Assembly (NCBI GenBank): GCA_030762175.1
Contig: CM060833.1
Location: 6,637,001-6,701,000 of the forward strand
Direction: 5' to 3'
Length of the DNA: 64,000 nucleotides
From: Metallyticus violacea
Lineage: Eukaryota; Arthropoda; Insecta; Mantodea; Metallyticidae
The notes beneath the pieces were generated by a model, which saw only the letters and a list, made by a program, of their open reading frames with translations, was not told the DNA's origin and did no database searches. Shown one piece after another: positions 54,114 to 64,000 of the stretch. How positions within the stretch are numbered: the stretch's first letter is position 1; each line of letters starts with the position of its first letter. The position numbers and the translations under genes are program-made.

Positions 54114-55017
54114 AATAAGAATTATCGCCTTCACAAAGTTCTTATCTAGTGTCATGCCTTATCTATTATGCAAATAAGTGCAGCTGTAACTTCCGCTCCG
54201 CTGTGTTCTGTTGTTCAGATATAGTTGCATAAAAAAGGCTATGTGTAGATGATTGTGACATGTTCAAAATGGAATTTCAAGCTGTTATTAAGTTCTTCAC
54301 AAAAAAAGAACTTACTCCAAATGAAACTAAACAACGATTGGAGGGTGTATATGGGGAAGCATCCCCCTCATATTCTACCGTAAAAGAATGGGCCAAACTT
54401 TTTAGAATGGGTCGAGAAAGCATTGAAGACGAAGAGCGTGCAGGTCGGCCCTTGGAGGTGCTCACTCCTGAAAATATCAATCCCTCTTATGGAAGGAGAA
54501 ATTATTGAAGACTGGCGGATCAAAGTTGCAGAAATAGCACAAAGGTCGGGCCTTTCTAAAACAACAGTCCTTCGAATTATTCATGAACATTTAAACATGA
54601 ATAAGGTTAGTGCAAGATGGGTGCCTAGCCTTCTTTCCTCAGTCCAAAAGCAGCAACGAGTCATCTATTACTAGCAATTTTTGGAGCTGTGCCGTGGCAA
54701 TGAGAGAGAAGTTCTGCAAACCATTGTTACAGGAGATGGTTCTTAACTATGATCCCTTGCCCAAAAGAGAATAAATCAATGGAGTGGCGTAAACCTGGCG
54801 AAGCACCGCTTCTAAAGGCCAAGGTCACTCAGTCAACCAAGAAGATCATGGCCACAATCTTTTGGGACTGTGAAGGAATACTCTTCATTGACTTCAAGGA
54901 GAGGAACACCACAGTAAATGGGGAGTACTATGCTGGCCTACTGCACAGACTACGTGCTTCCATCAAAGAGAAAAGGCGAGGAAAGCTGAGTGGTGGGTGG
55001 CCATCTTCACGACTATG
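54114..55017 (+). pseudogene. Mariner family A, copy 5 (both ends truncated)
   Basis: The leader begins at ATTATCGCCTTCACAAAG and the terminal repeat is missing. The N-terminal 82 codons (54260-54508) are the best preserved of the family: KQRLEGVYGEASPSYS, WAKLFRMGRESIEDEERAGR. The second helix-turn-helix GLSKTTVLRIIHEHLNMNKV and EYYAGLLHRLRASIKEKRRG (54924-54983) are present. The GDE region is damaged by a deletion at 54735. The copy stops at GGAAAGCTGAGTGGTGGG, just before the second catalytic motif, and the foldback-like arm begins within about 10 bases. Confidence 0.9.
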
Positions 55018-55019
55018 AA

Positions 55020-55538
55020 GAAAGGTTTACGTTACATGTTTTTACTACAGTAATATTTAAATTAACTTTCAAAGCCACTGAAAATCGATGTAACTTTCGA
55101 TTGTTTATTGTTGATTGCGTATATTTTCTTAGTATATTGCAATTGTTTTTAAATATTAACATGTTTTTGATTTATTGAAACATATGAACATCATCTTAAA
55201 TACGCAATGTACTCGAAACCTTCTGTTATTTCTCTTTATTTTAGTGAATGTAAAAATGATAAGAAGGGCTCAGGTCATAAACAGGTTACATTTAAAAATA
55301 CCACACAGTAAGCTTTGTCTACCAGTACTCATATTTTCATTTAGTTAATAATATACGTGGTTTAATCTCAATAATATAATTCTAAAAATGCTGTTTCTCT
55401 TTTGTTTTACCACACACTGATGTCATAACTTATTTCATTTCATTAATTAAAAAAGCCTAATTTGGATTTTATATCTATTTTTAAAAGTTATTGAACTTGA
55501 CGAGGAATTCGCTTAGTTTACGCAGCTCCTCTGTGGCC
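55020..55538 (-). mobile_element. Foldback-like family, copy G (right-arm piece)
   Basis: The arm starts in mid-sequence at GTTTACGTTACATG and runs through GAACATCATCTTAAATACGC, GTGAATGTAAAAATGATAAG to the tip GCTTAGTTTACGCAGCTCC, about 55509-55530. Inner modules are missing. A poly-T of 23 bases follows the tip at 55540. Confidence 0.85.
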
Positions 55539-56782
55539 TTTTTTTTTTTTTTTTTTTTTTTAATCCTCCTGCTAATAACCGAGAATCGGCAAACGAACAG
55601 CGCGCTCGCCTATAGGCAAAACACTCCGGAGGAAAATAAAATTGGTCCCATTATAAGAAAAACATATTCCTAGTTTCCCCTCAACTAACAATCACAATGC
55701 TAGGGAATTACTAGGTACCTCGTGACAATGTGTTACTGTTTAGAGGAGAGCAATAACAGTTGACGCTCCGATTTCAAAGTGATGGGACGAGGTTATTGTT
55801 TGTTCTGTATTGTATCTATACATTCAATAAAAAAATGCTATCAACTTCTTTGAACTTGGGGGATCGCGGACCACAGTTTGCGAACCGACTGTTTAGAGTA
55901 TTATGAACTTAATTTTACTTATAGACCCTGGGTAGAAAATGTTATAATAGACCAAATACACTATTTCCTAAGGTGAGCTTTTCTCTTGCGATTTGTCACT
56001 TGTCTGCAATTATAAATGCTGGTAAATTTATCTGCCTGTGGTCCTCAAACTTATTTTGAGTATTTTGTAATGTTATAAACATAAATTAAAAAAGTTATTA
56101 TTAACTTATCATTTCTTGTATATCGTTTTTGGTGACGAAACAAACATATGTTAGTAGAAAACTTCGGTCTTGACGTAGAGAATGCGAGCTCTGCCTGCTG
56201 GAAACCGCGTCAAGGGTTTCATACGAGTGTTTGTTGTTTTTCATGTTAGAGGTAATGGGCCATACGAAGATAGCTCTTGAGTATAGGCCTGGTATTTCAG
56301 ACCAAGTCGCCTGGCGTTTCATTAAGACCACCCTCCAAGCTATATTGCGTGCGTTCTTTACGCGCAGTGCGGTATGAGTGTTGACCTGCAGACAATGTAT
56401 GTTTCATCGTAATTTAACTTTACGCCTCTCACGGGAAAAATCAAAACAGGAGACCATTTTGGGGGGGGGGGGGTTTCTAACATCTCGTTTTTATCTGGGT
56501 TGTATCAGTACTTTTTGGGGGGTAATGTTCTACAATGCATTCTCAATACATGTTTTTAACCATTTAAGCTGTTGCTTAATATATGGGTCAATATACTTTC
56601 AACCAGTAACTGTGTGTCAGAAGTTTCAAAAAATCTTATTCCTCTGCTTTTCGAGTGTCAAATGGGTGCTGGCAGTCGTGTTTGGCTTGTCTTTAGTTTT
56701 CTGTGGTTATAGACATGAGATGAATATAACACATTTCCCGGGAGACCGTGTTGTTGACGGACGACCAGGCTCACATTCTTGT
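55539..56782. other. Unassigned sequence
   Basis: The 151-codon frame 56378-56833 contains a poly-glycine run from a G tract and has no family motifs, so it is not treated as a gene. The poly-T at 55540-55561 borders the foldback-like tip. Confidence 0.4.
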
Positions 56783-57090
56783 GTGCAGATTCCCTGCCGC
56801 TGGCGAACGATCTTCTGTGCAGGGACTTCTTGACCACATACCCGAGTTAAATATCAATGAATTTTTGTAGTTTTGACGCCTTTCTTCCACAAAAACAACA
56901 CACTTCACCTTGCCCATGATAGTCACCTTCTATCTTGTCCACGTCTTTCTCTACTTGGCAACAAACAAACACTGGCATTTGCAACACACGACCGCCATGT
57001 TATACTAGTGTCAATCTGTCACTCAATGAATGTAGGTGTCCATAGATTGCACGGTATTCATAAAACACTGATATTGTAAATTGTTCTGTC
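56783..57090. repeat. Unclassified dispersed repeat, copy 2
   Basis: Second copy of the repeat at 33455-33700, with an extra insertion of about 90 bp near 56890-56985. Both copies end in a GATATTGTAAATT or CGCTATTGTAAATT stretch. Confidence 0.62.
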
Positions 57091-57964
57091 CAAAAGTCAC
57101 TACTAAAATCGTCAGAATTCTCTAGATATGTTGTTTTAATGATAATATTCGTAGAACGTTATAGAAATGGTGTATCATTATTTAATCAATAATTTATGGG
57201 GCGGTCGCCGATGAAATGAAATGGTAGTTTATTTCTACTACCCGAAACATTTCACACGAGAGCTATGCCTGATGAAGAATTCTAATTATATATTCGATAA
57301 TCGTCGTTTCGAGCAGTTTGTATGTCAAATTGGGTCAGATTCCTGGGAAGGTTGAATTTCTCTCGTAACTTGATAAAGAAGCCTCCAGTGACGGTGTCCT
57401 CAAAACAGCCATGCCGTCCTTCAGCATTGCCTATAAAAAGATCATAAAAGGTTTCCATGCATAGTGTCGTACTCAAGCCGTTAAAACAATAACTACTGCT
57501 GCTGCTTCGACGTGCATTGTGGAACGCAGCACACATACCGACGGCCTTGGGGCACTTCGCGAGTTTTACTAGCCTGAGGAGAAGCTCTCGATATCATTAA
57601 ACCTAGTGAGGAATATAGAGGGGGCGTTTAATAACTAATGCAGTACATTTTTTTCCTGATATCCGGTCTACTTTATCACGCAGATTCATTTCTCAAAGCT
57701 TTATGTGTACAGTGTTATTTGTTTAATATCTCTACGGCTTTGCATCACTTACTCAAAATGTTCATCACAGAGACCGAACAGATGAAAAACAGAAGGTTCA
57801 AGAACCGGGCTATAAGGTGGGTGAGGAAGTCTTAACTTATACGTGGCTTCGCATTTAATAAATATGAACTTTTTTTACGCGTTTACGCGTCAAATGCTTT
57901 AATTGCTCCTTCACTTTACAAGAGTAAGTGTTAAGAAAGTAATTGATGTCGGGTACTAGTACAT
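57091..57964. other. Unassigned sequence
   Basis: No gene or repeat recognised; frames at 57282-57536 and 57638-57835 have no motifs. Confidence 0.4.
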
Positions 57965-58277
57965 GTTTTAATGAGACACTGGAGGCTTTGCCAATAGATG
58001 TTTACAATAGCGAAACAGCTGTTGCAAGATGTCGGCGCCTCTGGGTGAATGTATAACCCTAGAGCAGCGTTGTGCGATTTTTGTGCGGAAAAGTTGTGGC
58101 ATCAAAGAATGTTCATAAAGAAACCTCCCCGTGTTTGTCACGTCAAGCGGTTTGCAGATGGGTGTAGAAGTTATGTGAAGGTTGGCCACGTATCGAAGAC
58201 GAACACCGTCAACGAAGATCGTCACAGAGGCGAATTTGCAACGATATGAAGACTTAATTCGAGTACGCACAAGAGTA

Positions 58278-58559
58278 CCTTTTTTTTAATAGTGTTTAAC
58301 GCCCGTTTTTACTACTGAGGCACCACAGGCGGTGACACTGATGATGCATGAGATGAAATGATATATTGGGAAAGGATTTTTTAAAAAAAGGATCGTTCCA
58401 GGCCTAAGTTTAGGGTGCCTCCCTGACATTTGCCAGTCATGAAGACTGAGGAAAACCTGGAAAAAAACTCAGTCAGGGAGGACGGTCCTGGCGGGATTCG
58501 AACCCCAGACCTCCCGCTCACGAGTCCGCGCCTTAACGTCCTCGGCCATCCGTAATGGT
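58278..58559 (-). mobile_element. SINE2 in mariner D
   Basis: Minus-oriented full copy (3' end AACGCCCGTTTTTACTAC; head CGGCCATCCGTAATGG). The 9-bp duplication ACAAGAGTA is at 58269-58277 and 58560-58568. Confidence 0.95.
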
Positions 58560-58568
58560 ACAAGAGTA

Positions 58569-58880
58569 ATTTACCACCCCCTTGGTCTAGTGGTGAGCGT
58601 TGCTGATTGCTGACGGGAGGCCCGGGTTCGATTCCTGGTACCTGCTTAAGAATTTTTCTAGGGTAGGAAGGTCTGGAACGGGGTCCACCCAGCTTTGTGA
58701 GGACAATTGGGAAGCTGCCTGATGGAGAGGGGGTGATCTTCGATGTGCTGACCACATACCCTCCCCCTGCAATATTGAACTCTACCAATGATATCATGTA
58801 ATGAGTTAGAAGACACCGCGGTCGTCGCGGTGAGTCGAAGGCCCACAAGGGGCTATGGAAAACCAGACTTAAAAGAAGAA
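58569..58880 (+). mobile_element. SINE3, a third tRNA-derived family
   Basis: The head reads CTTGGTCTAGTGG (A-box) and GGGTTCGATTCC (B-box) at 58578-58637. A body of about 200 bp unlike SINE1 or SINE2 follows (GGTCCACCCAGCTTTGTGAGG, GATCTTCGATGTGCTGACC) and the tail is AAAAGAAGAAGAAGAA. Sharp end-tail structure and tRNA-like head support a SINE. Only one copy is present in the window, so the family cannot be compared. Confidence 0.72.
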
Positions 58881-59509
58881 GAAGAACGCTTGCTATTGGT
58901 TGTGCCGCGCATCCTGGCCCACGACACCAAACGGAAAGAATGGCATACAGCATCTCAATTGCTACCACGATATGCTAGCCCGAGTTGTCACAGGGCTTGG
59001 GTTCACCGTTACCAGCCCGATAAAGAACAGTCGACACATGTTGCATCGCCCCCAAAAAAGAAGAAGAAGGAAAATTAAAGTGACCCCATCCGCCGGTAAA
59101 GTTATACTCACATTGTTCGGGGATCTCGAAGGCATACTGTTCATCGCGTTCCGGCCTCAAAGGGTAAACCTTAAATGCCGACTTCTACTGTAACATCTTC
59201 AGGAAACTTCGAAGCCCTGCACGGAGGCTACCAGGACTCATAGAAGGCGCATTGCTTCTGCATGATAAAACGAGACCTTCGAAAGTTCAAGCTGGAAGTC
59301 CTCGGGCGTCTTCCGTTTAGCCCCAAACTTGCTCTAATCGACTTCAATTGGTTGGACCTCTTAAAAACTTTCCCCACAATGAAACTGTGGAAAGGAAAGT
59401 CACTGCCGGGTTCTGACAGCACCCCAAAGAAGTTTATGCCGCCTTATTTCAGGGCTTGTGAAACGAGAGACTGGTGCTCCAATGCACACCTAATGACAAA
59501 ACAATTAAC

Positions 59510-59966
59510 GGGTTACAGCGCGCGGTTCCCAAGGTAACCAAGCAAGCCGGTGTAGCCACTGCAGTAGTTGTGTTATGTGACATGCACTAAAAACGTATCT
59601 AGTTTATGTGTGTTCCGTTAGTTCTGTGTCAGAGTGTGCAGTGATGCCGTGGTTAAGAACGGAGGTTCGCTTCCCGGCATGAAGTACTTAATTTTTTTTA
59701 GTAAATCTTTGCAACATATTATGTAAATTAGTTTATCTAAATGAAATAATTCATTTGGTGCGCAAAAGTCTGCGCAAACGCAACAAACTCGAACAGGTTT
59801 GTTTTTAGTTAGTCGTACCGCGTTTGACAATGGCAGACTTTAGAAAATAAATGTTCTGTTCATGTTTTTTGCAAAGTGCACATTAGTTTGTGATTACGTT
59901 TTTATAAAACGACACAAAACTCAAATGATATGTTAATATATATTGTGAAATTAAGGCAACATGATT

Positions 59967-60002
<36 letters not shown>

Positions 60003-60250
60003 TTATAAAAAATACTTTGTGTGGGATTTGAACCCAGGAGCTTACGCAGAAGAACAATGGCTTCTAAACCGCTTGGCCACCGCTACTTTACCCTAAAGTT
60101 CACTTTTCATATGCTTATGATTAAGACCATTACGTTTACAAGCAAAGCGATCATTGCAGTGTGCCAGTCGCTGCATACATGTTGTGAATACAGTGTCTAC
60201 GTGTGTCCCCGAAGTCCTCCGACCGACACGTTGAAACTGTGGAAGACTTA
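59510..60250 (-). repeat. Repeat T, copy 2 (uninterrupted)
   Basis: Reverse complement of 48345-49920 without the family F insertion. It contains TGGGATTTGAACCCAGGAG at 60022-60040 (tRNA-like, minus) and GGTTCGCTTCCCGGC at 59664-59678 (tRNA-like, plus). A TA microsatellite lies at 59970-59999. Confidence 0.68.
59970..59999. repeat. (TA)n microsatellite
   Basis: About 15 TA units within repeat T. Confidence 0.96.
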
Positions 60251-61289
60251 ATTTTTTTTACAGCAATATTTTCGCTGAATTTTTACACGCAATGTTGTAC
60301 TTTTCAAATCAATACTCTTGTTTGTTTTTTCTGTTTCACGTCTCTCTTCAGAGTTCAAGAAGAAAAGTAGCCATGGCTTTATCGGCTGGGATTATTGGCT
60401 TGAATTTTACGGCAAGATATAGGCGTCTGTGCCTGTTGCGGCTTCCTTAATCATGAATCTCTAATACACTGAGGTTATTTGAGTTATGGGCCAGCTGATG
60501 AAATGCAGCCATTGCAACCGGAAAAAAAGGGAAATAGAGCTAGCCGCCGTAAGTTATTAGTTTTAATTGTCCCCCCCCCAAAAAAAAACTAAAATGATAA
60601 ATATTTCTAAATTGTATGTCCCTGAACGATCCGGGGTATGAAGTAGGAACCTCGGTCCAACGGCAACATCAACAACCCAGTAAAAACCCGCTAGAGGACA
60701 TAAATAAAGTAAATTTTCAAGTTGAGATTCATTTTTTCATCATACAACTATAACTTGAAAACAAAGACTTTTTGGACATTACGTGTTTATTTTCATATCC
60801 CTCTATCACACCAGAAAATAGTTACAGAGCATACAGAACGTCAAAGGGTGTGTGTTAAATTGCATATGTCATTATTTTTTTTTAGTTTTGTAAACTCCCC
60901 GGCATCAACAGAATTTAATTTCGTGTGAGAAAATACAGATGTTAGTGTTTTACAGTTTCCTAACCCTAGGGACAGTGCTGGAGTAACCGCGTTCTGAGCT
61001 CTCAGGGACAACAGATGCGTTACCTCAGCGGGAAAGAGTTTATGGTAATGACGTCCCTGCGGATTGTAAATCCAAAGTCAAGTGTGCACTTTATAGCCCG
61101 AGATCGACCTAATGAACTTCTCTCAACCGCTATGAAAAATCAGTCGATGGTATTGCTTTAGTTTGTTGTTAACAAAGACTGGACGACCTCTCGCTTTCAT
61201 GTAATGTTGAGGAGAATGCAGGAACAGTTCTACAGGCTAGGCAGCAAGTCACATGGGAAATTCTCATCATACAGAACGATCATGCGATT
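60251..61289. other. Unassigned sequence
   Basis: No gene or repeat recognised. Confidence 0.45.
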
Positions 61290-61685
61290 TTTGACAGCAT
61301 ACCTTTACCCGTCCTCATAATTTTGATGATCTTTCTCAAAATTGTCTCTGTAGGATGCAATGCCAGCGTTTCTGCCGGTCTTCAAGGACATCTACAAACA
61401 ATTTTTGACAGGTCCTTCAGAAACGCCGCCAAAGCCTTCACTACTGCCTTCCACGATGTTTCTTCAATATGGGGAAAATGAAAAAGTCACACGGGGCTGA
61501 ATCTGGACTACATGGAGCGTGAGGGGCGCATTTCACATTGATTTTTTTGTGACATATTCAACGGTGTGTCACCGAGCATTATCGTGGTGTAGCACCCAGC
61601 TTGTGGTCTTGAAGAGTTTTCAGGACATCTCTGAAGCATTGCCCAGTTACAGTTGTGTATGCACGTAAACCATTCCTTCAACATG
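61290..61685 (-). pseudogene. Mariner B C-terminal remnant
   Basis: Minus strand: LHHDNAR near 61585-61605 (second catalytic motif), then after a frameshift SPDSAPCDFFIF at about 61465-61505 (third motif, SPD kept), and a C-terminal region including KAVVKAL. Homologous to 18595-18960. A SINE2 follows directly. Confidence 0.75.
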
Positions 61686-61686
61686 A

Positions 61687-61815
61687 ACCGCTATGGGTGG
61701 CCGAGGTCGTTATGGCGCGGATTCGTGAGCGGGAGGTCTGGGGCTTGAATCCCGCCAGGACCGTCCTCCCTGATTGAGGATTTTTTTTCCAGGTTTTCTT
61801 CAGTTCTCATAAATG
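61687..61815 (+). mobile_element. SINE2, truncated
   Basis: Plus-oriented head (CCGCTATGGGTGGCCGAGGTCGTTATGG, then GTCTGGGGCTTGAATCCC) and first part of the body. It stops after CAGTTCTCATAAATGCC and runs into mariner D sequence. Confidence 0.9.
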
Positions 61816-61817
61816 CC

Positions 61818-62075
61818 GTCGTGATTCCCGAACGCTATAAGCATCACTTTCCTGGCGGATGTTGCAGGTTGTTTCAAATGCCGCAACGCACTCTTTGTCT
61901 CGGGCTGTAATGGTGAACCCAAGACCCACCTGTAACAATTCCGACCAGCATATCACGTCCTTCATCGTGGTAGTGCTAGAAATGCCGTAATATCAGAACC
62001 ATTCTTGCATTTTGTGTTGTGAGCCAGATGCACGGACCTATCATGATCAGTGATGCTTTCTCCCGTGGCGAGAGG
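61818..62075 (-). pseudogene. Mariner D central fragment
   Basis: Minus strand reads YHDEGRDMLVGIVTGGSWVH near 61920-61985, the first catalytic region with GDETW replaced by GGSW (catalytic Asp lost), then YSPRQR and a degraded SARKVM block. The rest of the element is missing here. A separate 5' piece of the same family is at 62645-63035. Confidence 0.68.
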
Positions 62076-62094
62076 TTTTTTTACACGCGAACCC

Positions 62095-62460
62095 CCACTA
62101 TTTTGCCCCGCCGTGGTGGGGGTAGTACGCCTGCTTGCTTACTTATTAACCTTGCTAATCGTTCCCGCGTGTGTGATGTGTTGTTTTCTTAATTAGACTG
62201 TATACATAAAGTGTATTTTGTATCGTGTGTTTACAATGGCACAACGTTTATATACCACTCAAATGTAGTGAAAAAATCATAGGAACATATAGTTGATTCT
62301 GTTACTTATGCCAATATCATAATAACCCCTTTTTGCAGAAAATTTCCAATAGGCAGTTTGATCATGCGTTTTTTCAACAGGACTCTGCCACTGCTCACAA
62401 TTTCATGAGAGCATTTCACAACGTGTTTCTCACAAGACAGAGTTATTAGTAGGGATTTGT
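62095..62460 (+). mobile_element. Family E deletion derivative, copy 2
   Basis: Homologous to 34000-34425. A start-like RVFTMAQ at about 62225-62250 is joined, after about 130 bp, to FFQQDSATAHNFMRAFHN at about 62370-62425 (second catalytic Asp kept). It has the same internal deletion as copy 1. Confidence 0.7.
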
Positions 62461-62644
62461 AGCACCCTCGGTTTCTCAATTTAAGAGCCTGCAGTTATTT
62501 TTTCTGGGCAAATTAAAAAATTACCCTGTTCAAGACAAATCCGCACACCATACAAAACTCAAAGATAATATTCGTCAGGAAATTGTTCAAAATATTCAAA
62601 ATGAAGGCGGGCATAGGCCGAAACACTCTGGGGAAAACAAAACT
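62461..62644. other. Unassigned short gap
   Basis: No feature seen. Confidence 0.5.
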
Positions 62645-63035
62645 GATCGCACAGTACTTTGCGTGAACCTTACCTGTATGCCTTATGAGGTAGGCCATGC
62701 TTGTGAACAACCAATAGCGGCGGCTATAGTGTCTATAGTTACAGTTCTGTCTTCTCGTATTAAGTCTTATCTCGTTGCAAATTCACCTGTGTGCAAGTGT
62801 TCGTCTTCGATGTGTGTCCGCTCTGCAGAAAACTTCTGCACCCAATTTAAAATAGCCTGACGTAACAGGCACTGCGCACCGTAGATTGGAAGTGTTTTCT
62901 ATGAACTAGATTAGAATCCATACCTTTTACCCACAACGGAGCGCTGCTCGAGGTTTGTACAATCATTCATCTTGCAACTACTGTCTCGCTATTGTAAACA
63001 TCTAGTGACAATAGCCTCGGGTGCACCACATCAAT
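62645..63035 (-). pseudogene. Mariner D 5' fragment
   Basis: On the minus strand this aligns with 57985-58260 and 47045-47330: ACTAGATGTTTACAATAGCGAGAC (leader), GAGCAGCGCT, ACACATCGAAGACGAACAC and CGAATTTGCAACGA-like blocks, then GCTATTGGTTGTTCACA, equal to 47288-47301. It covers the leader and N-terminal third; frameshifts and stops throughout. Confidence 0.7.
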
Positions 63036-64000
63036 CTGTAATCTAACGTCGTTTTCATTAGGCTTAGAAAGAAATTTATTTTCCAAAATTTGTAATTTCT
63101 ACGAAAAATTAATAAATGAATGTTCTTATATAATTGTATGTGTATGGCAAGTAAAGATTTCATATCAAAGTACAATGTGGTACGCTATTTGGGAACAGCT
63201 GGTAAATACAGAGGCGTGCGCCTTTGTAACTCTAAAAACAACGCGAGATTTCCTTGTTCTCTGTGCAGTTCCGACAGGAAGCTCGTAAATTTTGCAGGCA
63301 CAGCGGGAAACCTCTTTATTTTGGCAATCCTAAGACAGATGTCCGTGTCTTGATAGACATCTTTTAAAGTGCGGCCATTTCTTGTTAGAGAAGCAGCACA
63401 AAGAACATTCTTATGCTAACAACGGACATATTTGCGCATGGAGAGTTGAAAACTTTTCTCGTATAACAGATTTACAAACTCTAGAGGCTTCATAAAAAAA
63501 TTCTCGAAACTTGCTAGTCGGAGAAAAATTTGGCATTTTCCTTGAAAGTAATATCTTTCAGCTTTGAAGATAAATAAAAACACAGGAGCTAATTAGGGTG
63601 AGTAAGGTAGATGTGTAATAAATTTCAATCTAGGATCATGAATCGAGACTGTTCACCATATGGCACAACTATAGTCGTAAAATGTTGCGGTATCCATTTT
63701 TCTGAATCTTCAAGAATGATTTTGTAATGTGTAGACAGTAAACATAATAGAAACGGAACATTGGTAAACAACTTTTATCGTCATTCGAAACTTTGAAATC
63801 AAACCTAAAAACTATTAACACTTTGGAAATATTAGCTTTAGCTGTATTAGAGACCAATAGAAACGTTCACAAGTTGCAATTTCGATGGTACCGCAGTAAC
63901 TCATTCCGGGGTATATTTAACTACTTCGAGGGTGACGGCGGTCATTAGTCTCAAAGTAAGTTTTTGGCCGATGGCAGCATTAGTCCCGAATATTCTGGAT
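63036..64000. other. Unassigned sequence
   Basis: The 77-codon frame 63120-63353 (ending in AGNLFILAILRQMSVS) has no motif I recognise and no intron or codon evidence to support it. Nothing else is identifiable up to the window edge. Confidence 0.4.

Larger units (their letters stand above)
57965..59505 (+). pseudogene. Mariner family D transposase, interrupted by SINE2 and SINE3
   Basis: MSAPLGECITLEQRCAIF starts at 58032. A degraded N-terminal region runs to 58277. After two SINEs it resumes at CTATTGGTTG (58891) and reads SPSAGKVILTLFGDLEGIL (59088-59141, in one frame), a degraded second catalytic region (LLHDK near 59250-59268), then SSWKSSGV-type residues and LLKTFPT. The first catalytic GDE region is absent or unreadable. 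It matches the 47.0-kb copy in order. Confidence 0.75.

Noticed and set aside
56378..56833. Plus-strand open frame of 151 codons
   Set aside because: It includes a poly-G tract, shows no motif or codon signal, and its end overlaps a dispersed repeat.
58575..58645. Possible tRNA gene at the SINE3 head
   Set aside because: No convincing acceptor stem or discriminator, and the sequence continues into a SINE-like body and an A-rich tail.
58381..58968. Minus-strand open frame of 195 codons, the longest in the window
   Set aside because: It runs through a SINE2, a SINE3 and mariner D remnants. Its peptide is a translation of tRNA-like and SINE body sequence, with no conserved domain.
63120..63353. 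Small plus-strand frame near the window end
   Set aside because: No recognisable family, splice signals or context; kept only as unassigned sequence.

Overview
The window looks like a repeat-rich, AT-rich piece of an animal nuclear genome, most likely an arthropod. The reasons are the many decayed Tc1/mariner transposases of several arthropod-like types, several tRNA-derived SINE families, a Penelope-like element, long microsatellites, and no bacterial gene structure (no operons, no long open frames). Species and order cannot be fixed from the sequence alone. I found no complete host gene. The only host-gene candidate is a CpG-rich 5' end at about 42.1-42.7 kb, with a short coding exon (42610-42690), a clean splice donor, and a possible second exon at 43529-43726.

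Most identifiable sequence is mobile DNA in nested layers. (1) Mariner family A has five copies (3.6, 19.6, 25.2, 26.6 and 54.1 kb) and a duplicated fragment at 2.7 kb. (2) Mariner family B, with an HDNARPHSAK-type motif, is present as scattered fragments (3.0, 13.0, 18.6, 23.7, 46.2, 52.0 and 61.3 kb). (3) Mariner family C has two minus-strand copies (30.9 and 40.6 kb). (4) Mariner family D has copies at 47.0, 58.0, 61.8 and 62.6 kb. (5) Two other Tc1/mariner-type families (E and F) survive mainly as short internally deleted derivatives (34.0, 62.1 kb; 34.7, 49.0 kb). (6) Remnants of a Penelope-like element (24.1-25.2 kb), non-LTR retrotransposons (5.6, 12.3 and 34.5 kb) and a hAT-like C-terminal segment (0.9 and 52.2 kb) are also visible.

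Two tRNA-derived SINE families, here called SINE1 and SINE2, are inserted throughout, often with clear target-site duplications. They interrupt the Penelope-like element, mariners, a LINE tail and the foldback-like family, and in turn they are interrupted by a mariner (26.6 kb) or a GC-rich retroposon (11.7 kb). The insertions therefore give a relative chronology.

The most unusual structure is a family of large palindromic elements with eight copies or partial copies at 8.1, 14.7, 17.3, 21.0, 28.7, 36.1, 44.1 and 55.0 kb. The best copy (36081-38498) has arms of about 700 bp in opposite orientations, then inverted blocks of about 140-bp modules, then a central core of about 200 bp. No transposase is visible. 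This resembles Foldback/Galileo-type elements in architecture. One copy has expanded part of its arm into a tandem array of about 262-bp units (8.7-9.7 kb), and microsatellites have grown at equivalent places in several copies.

The remaining stretches (for example 0-0.9, 1.4-2.6, 10.3-11.5, 14.9-17.2, 27.9-28.6, 49.9-50.9, 55.5-57.9, 60.3-61.3 and 63.0-64.0 kb) hold nothing I can identify.
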